DNA from: Deltaproteobacteria bacterium | GTDB taxonomy: Bacteria > Desulfobacterota_B > Binatia > UBA9968 | Direction: 5' to 3' | Length of the DNA: 6,562 nucleotides | Assembly: GCA_030620935.1 (NCBI GenBank) | Contig: JAUXIP010000121.1 | Location: forward strand, 1 to 6,562 | Part shown: in pieces, positions 1 to 5,702 of the stretch | Position numbering within the stretch: position 1 is the first letter of the stretch | Layout: the number at the start of each line of letters is the position of its first letter | Translations under genes and position numbers: made by a program | The notes under the pieces: model-generated | The model's database searches: none | What the model was told of the DNA's origin: nothing | What the model saw: only the letters and a program-made list of their open reading frames with translations

Positions 1-253
1 CTCGCAGCGCTTCCCTGAGAACGGCCGCGGAAAGATCCGGCGGATATAACCTGCCGATGTAGGCTAAAATTTGCCCTCCGCCGTCGCGGCTGAAGAGCTG
101 GCCGAGATGGATTTGGGTACCTTGATAGCTCCATATTATAAGAGCGCCAAGAACAGCCAGCGAGAGATAATTCCAAACGCTGGGTCGGGCTGCGGCTTCA
201 TGGGCAGACCAGGGGAGCGCTTTCGCTCCTTTTTCGGGAGGACTTCCGTTCAT
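1..253 (-). CDS. phnE: PhnE-like ABC permease 2, N-terminal part (runs off left edge)
   Basis: First 84 codons of a second inner-membrane permease; the rest lies beyond the window. The ATG at 253-251 overlaps the TGA of the upstream permease (250-252) in an ATGA junction with no clear Shine-Dalgarno, so translation is probably coupled. The visible protein has a polar N-terminus of about 25 residues, one hydrophobic segment (about residues 30-43, NYLSLAVLGALIIW), then an extracytoplasmic stretch ending in LYPPDLS. The first permease has the same kind of motif (MFPPELS), which is typical of PhnE N-termini. The EAA loop that contacts the ATPase would be further left and cannot be seen. Two tandem permeases suggest a heterodimeric channel for the importer. 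Identification rests on this N-terminal pattern and operon position. Confidence 0.82.
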   Translation of the reverse strand, partial: MNGSPPEKGAKALPWSAHEAAARPSVWNYLSLAVLGALIIWSYQGTQIHLGQLFSRDGGGQILAYIGRLYPPDLSAAVLREALR

Positions 254-1101
254 AGCATCGCCCGTATTTTAGCGCTGATGTAGTCCACCCCCGACACCAT
301 AATAAAGAGAATGATAAGAAGGGCCAGAACCTCGTGGAAGTTGAACATGCGCATGGAAATCTCGATCGCCTGACCGAGGCCGCCGGCGCCGACCAAACCC
401 AAGACGGCAGAGGCTCGCACCGCACATTCCCAGCGGTAAAGGGTGTAGGAGATGAAGTTCGGTAAGACCTGGGGAAACCAGCCGTAAAAGAAAATTTGCA
501 GCTTACTGGCGCCGGTGGACTGAAGGGCTTCTAAGGGACGGGGGTCGACCGCCTCAAAGATCTCCGAGTAGACCTTTCCCAGCATCCCTCCATAGGCGAC
601 GCCGATAGCGAGAACTCCGGGAAACGGTCCTAACCCCACGGCGCCGACGAACATAGTTGCCCACAGCAACTCATGGATGGAACGGAATAGGCTCAAAATT
701 CCCCGGGCCACTCCATAGATCGATAGACGCCACGCGAAACGCCCTGGAGATCCCTCAGTATCCGCTTCGTTGAGAACTCCTCCCAGGCTGAAGGTCCGGG
801 TCGCTAAGATGCCCATAGGGAACCCGATCATAATGGCGATGAGAGTCCCCATGATCGATATTTGAATGGTCTCCAACGTAGGACGGACCATCAAGGAAAG
901 AAAATCCCAGGACAGCTCCGGGGGAAACATCCCGCTCAAAAATTTCCAGAGATTTTCTCTTGTCTCGGCCTCGAAAAGGACCAAAGGGTCCACCTCCGCC
1001 AACCTCCAGCTAAACACCAAGGTGACGAGGAAAAGGAAGCCGAAAATATAGGGGAAAGAGGACCGCTCGGATCTAATAGAGTTCTGAAACACCTTGCTCA
1101 T
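250..1101 (-). CDS. phnE: PhnE-like ABC transporter permease 1
   Basis: Complete 283-residue inner-membrane permease of the phosphonate/phosphite (PhnE) type. It has hydrophobic segments near residues 18-32, 80-100, 145-170 and 257-270. The cytoplasmic EAA coupling loop is clear at about residues 191-214 (EALQSTGASK, then GWFPQVLP), followed by the family-typical RASAVLGLVGAGGLG. An FPPELS motif lies near residue 59, before the main membrane core. It would form the channel with the second permease and be driven by the ATPase encoded upstream. The ATG at 1101-1099 directly abuts the 272-bp inverted-repeat element, so its ribosome-binding region lies inside the repeat and only a weak GAG is visible. 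A GTG at codon 4 is a possible alternative start. Substrate cannot be read from the permease. Confidence 0.92.
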   Translation of the reverse strand: MSKVFQNSIRSERSSFPYIFGFLFLVTLVFSWRLAEVDPLVLFEAETRENLWKFLSGMFPPELSWDFLSLMVRPTLETIQISIMGTLIAIMIGFPMGILATRTFSLGGVLNEADTEGSPGRFAWRLSIYGVARGILSLFRSIHELLWATMFVGAVGLGPFPGVLAIGVAYGGMLGKVYSEIFEAVDPRPLEALQSTGASKLQIFFYGWFPQVLPNFISYTLYRWECAVRASAVLGLVGAGGLGQAIEISMRMFNFHEVLALLIILFIMVSGVDYISAKIRAML

Positions 1102-1116
1102 AGGCTGCTCAAAAAG
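1102..1116 (+). repeat. Left terminal inverted repeat of the 272-bp element
   Basis: AGGCTGCTCAAAAAG matches the minus-strand reading of 1358-1372 with one mismatch (C versus G at base 9). It begins at the base next to the permease ATG. Confidence 0.75.
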
Positions 1117-1156
1117 TTCTCAGATGCGAGGCGCGTGAAAATTCGACGAGCGGAGG

Positions 1157-1172
1157 CGTACTTGCCAGTACG
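1157..1172. repeat. Small perfect hairpin inside the element
   Basis: CGTACT, a TGCC loop, then AGTACG form a 6-bp perfect stem with a 4-nt loop. It is flanked by near-repeats of GAGCG(G)AGGCG at about 1148-1157 and 1176-1184. It forms a substructure separate from the 33-bp arms. Confidence 0.6.
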
Positions 1173-1207
1173 TCGGAGCGAGGCGATTGAGCGCAAGTAT
1201 TGTAACC

Positions 1208-1342
1208 GCCGGCCTGGGAGTGTCTCGAAGGGTCGATGCGTGGGACGAGGAGGATCACCCGTATCCCAAAGATACTCTCGTTACTGAGTCGAGCGGAATA
1301 CGGACGTATCGCATCGACCCGGAGAGAGAGTCTCAGGCCGGC
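1208..1342. repeat. Long internal inverted repeat with 33-bp arms and 69-nt loop
   Basis: Arm one is 1208-1240 (begins GCCGGCCTG, ends GGGTCGATGCG) and arm two is 1310-1342, its reverse complement at 27 of 33 positions. Mismatches cluster in the arm centre while both ends are conserved. In RNA this would fold into a large hairpin on either strand. The 69-nt loop contains a further weak inverted pair, CCGTATCCC at 1259-1267 with GGAATACGG at 1296-1304. Within the operon mRNA it could slow polymerase, block exonucleases or set the ratio of ATPase to permease; these roles are inferred. Confidence 0.75.
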
Positions 1343-1357
1343 TGATGGCAGATGAGG

Positions 1358-1372
1358 CTTTTTCAGCAGCCT
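1358..1372 (-). repeat. Right terminal inverted repeat of the 272-bp element
   Basis: Read on the minus strand this is AGGCTGCTGAAAAAG, the partner of 1102-1116. It ends two bases before the TAG stop of the ATPase gene. Confidence 0.75.
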
Positions 1373-1373
1373 G

Positions 1374-2180
1374 CTAGTGATAGAGGGGAGCGCCGGATTC
1401 CTCATCCGATACCTCGCTTTGATCGTGCTCCGGGAGGTGGCCTGAGTAGAGCTCCTCCAGCAAACCGTCGGAGATCTTGTCGGGAGAAAGGTCGAAAAGC
1501 GTGCTGCCTTTCTTTACACCTATGATTCTCGGAAAATAGGCGAGAGCCAAATCAACGCTATGAAGATTCATCAGCAGGGTCTTCTGAGTATTCCGGCTGA
1601 TATCGATCAGTAGTTTGACCAGGGCCGATGCCAGCGAAGGATCGACTGATGAGACCGGCTCGTCCGCTAAAATAACCTCGGGATCCTGAATCAACACCCG
1701 GGCGATGGCGACTCTTTGCTGCTGTCCACCGGAGAGTTCATCCGTCCGTGTAAAGATCTTTTCTGCAATGCCGACCTGACTTAAGGCCTTATAGGCCAGC
1801 TCTACATCCGAGGGTCGGATCAACGAAGCCACGGAGCGCAAGGTCGACCAACGACCGAGCTGACCGGAGAGGACATTATGAATGACTCTAAGGCGTGGAA
1901 CCAAGTTGTGCTGCTGATAAATCGTGCCGATCTTTCGCCGGACCTCGCGTAACCTTTTGCCGTGCAGCTTCTCGACCGCGTCTCCATCGATCCACAACCG
2001 GCCTTCGGTCGGTCTTAGGGTACAATTGAGAATGCGGAACAGAGTCGTTTTTCCGGCACCGCTGGGACCGATGAGAGCTACATTCTCTCCTCGACTCACG
2101 TTTAGATCGATGCCGTTCAGCGCAATTTGGCCTTTAGCAAAAACTTTGGCAATCTTCTCTAAACGATACTGGTGTACCAC
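1374..2180 (-). CDS. phnC: PhnC-like ABC transporter ATP-binding protein
   Basis: A 268-residue cytoplasmic ATPase that powers the importer. All nucleotide-binding motifs are present and intact: Walker A GPSGAGKT at 38-45, Q-loop near Q89-Q90, signature LSGGQQQR at 149-156, Walker B VILADEP at 169-175 with catalytic Glu174, D-loop SSVD at 177-180 and switch His207 in NLHSVD. The stretch NLVPRLRVIHNVLSGQLGR (92-110) is characteristic of the PhnC/phosphonate importer ATPases. The start is GTG at 2180-2178, 13 bp after the binding-protein stop, with only a weak GG-rich ribosome site, consistent with operon coupling. The polar C-terminal tail (about 250-268) is family-variable. The TAG stop lies one base from the inverted-repeat element. 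Confidence 0.93.
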   Translation of the reverse strand: MVHQYRLEKIAKVFAKGQIALNGIDLNVSRGENVALIGPSGAGKTTLFRILNCTLRPTEGRLWIDGDAVEKLHGKRLREVRRKIGTIYQQHNLVPRLRVIHNVLSGQLGRWSTLRSVASLIRPSDVELAYKALSQVGIAEKIFTRTDELSGGQQQRVAIARVLIQDPEVILADEPVSSVDPSLASALVKLLIDISRNTQKTLLMNLHSVDLALAYFPRIIGVKKGSTLFDLSPDKISDGLLEELYSGHLPEHDQSEVSDEESGAPLYH

Positions 2181-2193
2181 TGATATCCAACCT

Positions 2194-3060
2194 TCAGTTG
2201 ACCTTGAGCAGTCCAGTAGCCAAAGCTGCGTCTTCTATACCCTTCCAATCGGCATCCTTCGCCGTGATGTACCTTTTGGTCCCGTGTAGATCGAGCAGCT
2301 TTTTGTGCCCCGGGTTGTTATAATCGAGCTTTAGAAAAGCCTTGCGGATCTTTTCTACTAAGCCCTTATCCACGCCACCTCGTACGACCCAAACATAATC
2401 CATGTAGGGAGGAGTAGTCCAAAACACGTTGACTTTGCTGGGATCGACTTTTTTCGTTTTAACCAGCTTATCCCAGACCAGGAAGTTCAAGGCCCCGGCA
2501 TCGACCTTGCCGGCCTCCACCCATGCCGCTGTGGCATCATGGGCTCGGCTGAAGTTGAACCTGGCGAAGTCTCTTTCCGGTCTGATCCCCGCCTGCAGCA
2601 AGAAATATCGAGGCATGAGATGACCTGAGGTAGAGCTGACGCTGCCGAAGGAAAAGGTTTTTCCTTTAAGGTCTTTGAGGGACTGAATCCCGGTGTTCGT
2701 GCCGGTTATAAACTCGCTTTTGAACTCCGCGTCTTCTTTTCGCATCGCGATGCGGGTGGCGCCTTTGGCCCGCCGAGCCGCCTGGACCGAAGTGAACCCA
2801 CCGTACCAAACCAGATCCAGCCGGTTGGCTGCCAATCCTTCGACCGTCGCTGCGTAATCCACCACGGGAGTAAATTTCACCGGGATACCGACTTCTTTAG
2901 AAAGATAGTTAGCAAACGGAATATAAATACGGAACAACTCCTGCGGATTTTCATCCGGTATCGCGGAGACCCGAAGCTCCTTGAGAGGTTCTTGCGCAAA
3001 AAGCTCGGCGGTAGCGATCGGCAAAACGAAAAATAATGCTAGAATAATTCCTCTTTTCAT
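2194..3060 (-). CDS. phnD: PhnD-family periplasmic oxyanion-binding protein, putative selenate type
   Basis: A 288-residue secreted binding protein that would deliver substrate to the two permeases. A signal peptide is visible: basic MKR, a hydrophobic core at about 4-17, and cleavage probably after ATA (residue 18) or LFA (residue 22). The mature protein shows the PhnD fold signature, including DYAATVEGLAANRLDLVWYG (69-87) and the oxyanion-loop motif SSTSGHLMP (142-150). Features such as SAIPDENPQEL (32-42), AHDATAAW (173-180) and TTPPYMDYVW (215-224) match, from memory, the branch annotated 'putative selenate ABC transporter substrate-binding protein' better than classical phosphonate PhnD. 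No C-P lyase or phosphite dehydrogenase gene is present. Phosphonate, phosphite, selenate or selenite remain possible cargos. The Shine-Dalgarno is strong. Confidence 0.93.
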   Translation of the reverse strand: MKRGIILALFFVLPIATAELFAQEPLKELRVSAIPDENPQELFRIYIPFANYLSKEVGIPVKFTPVVDYAATVEGLAANRLDLVWYGGFTSVQAARRAKGATRIAMRKEDAEFKSEFITGTNTGIQSLKDLKGKTFSFGSVSSTSGHLMPRYFLLQAGIRPERDFARFNFSRAHDATAAWVEAGKVDAGALNFLVWDKLVKTKKVDPSKVNVFWTTPPYMDYVWVVRGGVDKGLVEKIRKAFLKLDYNNPGHKKLLDLHGTKRYITAKDADWKGIEDAALATGLLKVN

Positions 3061-3066
3061 TAGGGT

Positions 3067-3074
3067 CTCCTCCC
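3067..3074 (-). promoter_or_regulatory. Ribosome-binding site of the binding-protein gene
   Basis: On the minus strand GGGAGGAG ends 6 nt before the ATG at 3060. This is the strongest Shine-Dalgarno in the importer operon and fits the high expression usually needed for a periplasmic binding protein. Confidence 0.85.
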
Positions 3075-3122
3075 AGATTGGAGATACTCTTATTAGGAAT
3101 CCCGCCTATAAGTCAAATAGTA

Positions 3123-3136
3123 AATCTCTATAGATT
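3123..3136. promoter_or_regulatory. Candidate operator: inverted repeat upstream of the importer operon
   Basis: AATCT-CTAT-AGATT is a perfect 5-bp inverted repeat with a 4-bp spacer. It lies about 63 bp upstream of the binding-protein ATG, between the LysR stop and that gene. A TTGACT hexamer on the minus strand (3116-3111) follows immediately downstream and could be a -35 box, although I see no good -10 at 16-18 bp from it. A second inverted pair, GGAATC (3096-3101) with GATTCC (3133-3138), brackets the same region. The position suits a LysR-type activator site, but no LysR consensus is clear. Confidence 0.35.
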
Positions 3137-3172
3137 CCAACCTGCCCCAAAATTTTCTATGGAAGGGAGGAG

Positions 3173-4084
3173 TCAGGAATGTCTCAGGAAATGAACAAAG
3201 GCTTGAGACACGGGGGAAAGGGTCCGATGACGATGAAAAATCTGGTAGAAGTCCCGTTCGAGCTTGAGACCTTGGATAGGAATGTCTTTGAGGAGGCCGT
3301 CCTGAATTTCCCTCCGGATAGAGGTGCGGGAAAGGATGGAAATCCCAAGGCCGGCGATCAGGGCTTCTTTGATCGCCTCAGTACTGCCCAGTTCCATGAT
3401 CACATTGAGGAGCTTTTCGGGCTCCTTTCTTTTTCGGCTGACAAGGTTACGGAAGGAGCGCAGCGTCCCGGAGCCACCTTCACGAGAGATAAAGCCTTGA
3501 CTCTTGAGATCGCTTAGGTTAACAGCCTTGAGCCGAGTCCACGGATGGCCCTTGGGCACGGCAAGAACCATTTCGTCTTTCCAAATCCTATGGAAAGATA
3601 GTCTCCCATCCTGTCCTTTGAAGCCCACAAAGCCCAATTCTACCTCACCATCCAGCACGGCCTGAACAATCCCAGCAGAGTCCCCGATGCGCAGAATCGG
3701 TTTGACCTCGGGATACTTCCGGATAAAGGTCCCCAATTTCTGCGGCAGGATGTATTCACCGGGGATATTGCTGCCGCCGATCTGAAGTTCTCCTCGAACT
3801 TTCCCTTGGAATTGGTCCAGTATCGCAAGGGTTTCTCTTTTAAAAGTCCACAAAACCTTGGCTCGCTCCAAAAGGAGCTGGCCTATCGCTGTAGGTGTTG
3901 CCTCCCCACCTGCGCGATTTAGAACTTTTGACCCTAGCTTCTCTTCGAGATCCTGGATGTGTGTGCTGACCGTAGGCTGGCTCAAGGAGAGATGTTTCGC
4001 CGCGAGTGAAAAACTCCTGAACTCAGCTACCCAATAGAAGACCTCAAGCTTGCGAAGGTCCAACTCACCTTTTGCTTTGGCCAT
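3173..4084 (-). CDS. LysR-family transcriptional regulator, selenium-metabolism-like
   Basis: A 303-residue cytoplasmic LysR-type regulator. The N-terminal winged helix-turn-helix spans about residues 8-67, with the recognition region SLAAKHLSLSQPTVSTHIQDLE at 26-47, followed by a linker helix and a periplasmic-binding-like effector domain from about 97 to 300. LQIGGSNIPGEYILP (100-114), LRIGDSAGIVQAVLDGE (131-147) and ELGSTEAIKEA (231-241) resemble, as I recall, the family named 'selenium metabolism-associated LysR regulator'; it is also related to the CysB/CbbR-like oxyanion sensors. It lies directly upstream of the importer on the same strand and probably controls it, perhaps with some read-through, as no terminator follows its TGA. 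The start has only a weak ribosome site. Confidence 0.9.
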   Translation of the reverse strand: MAKAKGELDLRKLEVFYWVAEFRSFSLAAKHLSLSQPTVSTHIQDLEEKLGSKVLNRAGGEATPTAIGQLLLERAKVLWTFKRETLAILDQFQGKVRGELQIGGSNIPGEYILPQKLGTFIRKYPEVKPILRIGDSAGIVQAVLDGEVELGFVGFKGQDGRLSFHRIWKDEMVLAVPKGHPWTRLKAVNLSDLKSQGFISREGGSGTLRSFRNLVSRKRKEPEKLLNVIMELGSTEAIKEALIAGLGISILSRTSIRREIQDGLLKDIPIQGLKLERDFYQIFHRHRTLSPVSQAFVHFLRHS

Positions 4085-4101
4085 TGTCCAACCTGTCGCC
4101 C

Positions 4102-4131
4102 ATTAAATGAGAAGTGAATTGGCATTGTCAA
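4102..4131 (-). promoter_or_regulatory. Sigma-70-type promoter for the LysR gene
   Basis: Reading leftward, TTGACA (4131-4126) is a perfect -35. An 18-bp spacer follows, then TTTAAT (4107-4102), matching 5 of 6 of the -10 consensus. The predicted transcription start is near 4094-4096, leaving a leader of only about 10-12 nt before the ATG at 4084. The -35 overlaps that of the oppositely directed ygfZ promoter. Confidence 0.6.
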
Positions 4132-4153
4132 CCTTCTCCGTTCCGGCTATATT
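4125..4153 (+). promoter_or_regulatory. Sigma-70-type promoter for ygfZ, predicted leaderless
   Basis: Reading rightward, TTGTCA (4125-4130, 5 of 6 match), a 17-bp spacer, and TATATT (4148-4153, 5 of 6 match) form a near-ideal promoter. A start site 7-8 bases after the -10 falls at 4160-4161, on or just before the A of the ATG at 4161. No Shine-Dalgarno precedes that ATG, which agrees with a leaderless message. Confidence 0.65.
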
Positions 4154-4160
4154 TTTGCCT

Positions 4161-5249
4161 ATGGCTAAACAATCGCCACTCACAGAGCTGCACCGAGCCA
4201 ACGGGGTCCAGTGGAACGAAGAAGACGGATGGATGTTACCAGCTCATTTTGGCGATCCGCTGAAAGAATACCAAAGCGCGCGCGCCCATGTCGGGCTGCT
4301 CGATCTTGCTCACAGATCTATTCTCCGATTCACCGGAAGCGACCGCGTCTCCTATCTCCAGGGAATGGTTTCCAACGATGTAAAAGCTTTGACTCAAGGA
4401 GACGGAACCTACGCCACTATCCTAGATGTTCACGGCAAAATCCAGGCGGATGTTAGAATCTTCTGCACGGAAGACTTTTTCCTTATGGATTGTTGGGAAC
4501 CTTTGAAAGAAAGAGTGGTCGCTCATCTCAGCCGTTATCTGATCGCCGACGACGTTGAGATCACGGACTTGGCAGAGGAGTATGCAATTCTGTCCCTTCA
4601 GGGACCCAAGGCACGGCCGATTCTCGAAACTTTTCTATCGCCTGATTCGATCCCCTCCAAAGAACTCAGCCACTCTACGATCAGTATGGTTGAAAGCAAT
4701 GTCCGTCTAGTTCGATCTAATCACACAGGAGAAGAAGGTTTCGACCTCATCGTCCCTCTCAAGGACTTCGAAGCCGTGGCCTTGCGGATTCAAGAAGCCG
4801 GAAAGAAGTTTTCTCTCCAATGGGTCGGCACCCAGGCCCTAGAGCTCCTTCGGGTCGAAGCCGGAATCCCCCGCTATGGCGTAGACATGAATGAAGATAA
4901 TCTCGTGCTGGAAGTTGGATTAGATCGGGCCGTGAGTTTTGATAAAGGCTGCTACCTCGGGCAGGAAGTTGTGGAACGAATTCGATCTCGAGGTCATGTT
5001 AACAAAAAGCTCGTTGGCCTGTCACTCGAAGGCAACTCCGTTGCAAATAAAGGAGAACCGATCCGTTCCCAGGGAAAAGAGGTTGGACAAGTGACAAGCT
5101 CGATTGTCTCGCCGGCTTTGAAACGTCCTCTGGCGCTGGGTTATTTGCATCGAGACTACGTTCAGCCGGGCACGCAGGTGATTGTCGACCATGCTGGGGC
5201 TATGATCTCTGCGGTGGTCTCTGCTCTACCCTTTTATAGGCCCTCATAA
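4161..5249 (+). CDS. ygfZ: YgfZ/GcvT-domain folate-binding protein (Fe-S cluster maintenance)
   Basis: A 362-residue cytoplasmic protein of the YgfZ/CAF17/IBA57 family. These proteins bind tetrahydrofolate and support assembly or repair of certain [4Fe-4S] enzymes such as radical-SAM proteins. The diagnostic motif is K262-G-C264-Y-L-G-Q-E269, followed by RIRSRGHVNKKL; true glycine-cleavage T-proteins have KGDF-type residues here instead. The N-terminal PLTELHRANG and LDLAHRSILRFTGSDR also fit the family, as does the length (usually 300-370). An in-frame ATG at 4107 would extend the protein by 18 residues, but it lies upstream of the promoter -35 and has no ribosome site, so 4161 is preferred. 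It is divergent from lysR and 72 bp upstream of the Rieske gene, probably in one transcript. Confidence 0.9.
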   Translation: MAKQSPLTELHRANGVQWNEEDGWMLPAHFGDPLKEYQSARAHVGLLDLAHRSILRFTGSDRVSYLQGMVSNDVKALTQGDGTYATILDVHGKIQADVRIFCTEDFFLMDCWEPLKERVVAHLSRYLIADDVEITDLAEEYAILSLQGPKARPILETFLSPDSIPSKELSHSTISMVESNVRLVRSNHTGEEGFDLIVPLKDFEAVALRIQEAGKKFSLQWVGTQALELLRVEAGIPRYGVDMNEDNLVLEVGLDRAVSFDKGCYLGQEVVERIRSRGHVNKKLVGLSLEGNSVANKGEPIRSQGKEVGQVTSSIVSPALKRPLALGYLHRDYVQPGTQVIVDHAGAMISAVVSALPFYRPS

Positions 5250-5307
5250 TCCGTTTTCTCTTGAATCCCCTTTTGCACTGAGATAAATGTAACCGGACTA
5301 ACGCTGA

Positions 5308-5313
5308 AAGGAG
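5308..5313 (+). promoter_or_regulatory. Ribosome-binding site of the Rieske gene
   Basis: AAGGAG lies 8 nt before the ATG at 5322. It supports this start and independent translation of the second gene of the plus-strand unit. Confidence 0.8.
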
Positions 5314-5321
5314 CTTGAGAG

Positions 5322-5627
5322 ATGGCCGAATTCTTAAAAGTCTGTAAAACAAGCGATGTCCCGGCGGGTTCGGGAAGGACAGTCGACGTCAAGGGGAAGC
5401 CGGTGGCAGTCTTCAATGTCGATGGTAATTTTTACGCCATCAGCGATACCTGCATTCACCGTGGCGGTCCGCTAGGGGAAGGAGAGTTGGAGGGGAAAGT
5501 CGTTACCTGTCCGTGGCATGGTTGGCGATACGACGTCATCTCCGGAGCAAACGAAACCAATCCCTCAGCCCCCATAGCAAAATATGAGGTGAAAGTAGAA
5601 GGCGAAGATCTTTTAGTTGGAGCTTGA
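5322..5627 (+). CDS. Small Rieske [2Fe-2S] ferredoxin
   Basis: A 101-residue soluble single-domain Rieske protein. The cluster ligands are complete: C44-I-H46 in TCIHRGGPLGEG and C63-P-W-H66 in TCPWHGWRYDV, giving two Cys and two His ligands for one [2Fe-2S] centre. There is no signal peptide or membrane anchor, so it is cytoplasmic. The length matches ferredoxin components of aromatic-ring dioxygenases or NirD-like proteins, but no oxygenase or nitrite reductase gene is nearby, so its partner is unknown. It may serve as a general electron carrier. It follows ygfZ by 72 bp, and an intrinsic terminator begins 20 bp after its stop. TGA is the stop, backed immediately by TAG. Confidence 0.92.
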   Translation: MAEFLKVCKTSDVPAGSGRTVDVKGKPVAVFNVDGNFYAISDTCIHRGGPLGEGELEGKVVTCPWHGWRYDVISGANETNPSAPIAKYEVKVEGEDLLVGA

Positions 5628-5647
5628 TAGGGAAGATTTTTGAGGGA

Positions 5648-5696
5648 CCCGCCGCCTCGTGAAGAACCTTCCGTGGCAGCGGGCCTTTCTTTTTTT
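5648..5696 (+). terminator. Rho-independent terminator after the Rieske gene
   Basis: CCCGCCGCC (5648-5656) pairs with GGCAGCGGG (5675-5683) with one mismatch in 9 bp. A smaller GAAG/CTTC stem is possible in the loop, and the run CCTTTCTTTTTTT (5684-5696) follows. The U-tract is on the plus strand only; read leftward, the stem is followed by TCCCTCAAAAATC, so it does not look bidirectional for the convergent peroxiredoxin gene. Confidence 0.8.
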
Positions 5697-5702
5697 GCGC
5701 AG

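Larger units (their letters stand above)
1102..1373. repeat. 272-bp inverted-repeat (MITE-like) element between ATPase and permease genes
   Basis: This non-coding block fills the interval between the ATPase stop (1374-1376) and the permease start (1101). Its ends are imperfect terminal inverted repeats: AGGCTGCTCAAAAAG at 1102-1116, and AGGCTGCTGAAAAAG read on the minus strand from 1372 to 1358, 14 of 15 identical. Inside is a second, longer inverted repeat of 33 bp (1208-1240 with 1310-1342, 27 of 33 matching) and a smaller perfect hairpin at 1157-1172. No transposase is encoded, and no target-site duplication is evident. I recall similar GGCTGYTSAAAAA-ended repeats scattered through several environmental bacterial genomes. 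It may be a MITE or a structured intergenic repeat. Open frames crossing it on both strands resemble nothing and are treated as chance. Confidence 0.75.

Noticed and set aside
862..1287. 141-codon plus-strand frame opposite the first permease and the repeat
   Set aside because: Antisense to a well-supported permease; composition reflects the opposite strand, with no domain or ribosome site.
1109..1405. 98-codon minus-strand frame through the 272-bp element
   Set aside because: It is composed of the inverted repeats and overlaps the ATPase 3' end out of frame; it has no recognisable motif and no ribosome site.
1374..3060. Confident assignment of the importer to phosphonate use
   Set aside because: PhnCDE homology gives the transporter class only; no C-P lyase, phosphonatase or phosphite dehydrogenase gene is visible, and the binding-protein signature points elsewhere.
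3145..3172. Intrinsic terminator after the LysR gene
   Set aside because: There is an AAAATTTT self-complementary run but no GC-rich stem followed by a U-tract on the minus strand, so read-through into the importer operon remains possible.
4107..4160. 18-residue N-terminal extension of YgfZ from ATG 4107
   Set aside because: The ATG lies upstream of the predicted -35/-10 pair and lacks a ribosome site; family N-termini fit the ATG at 4161.
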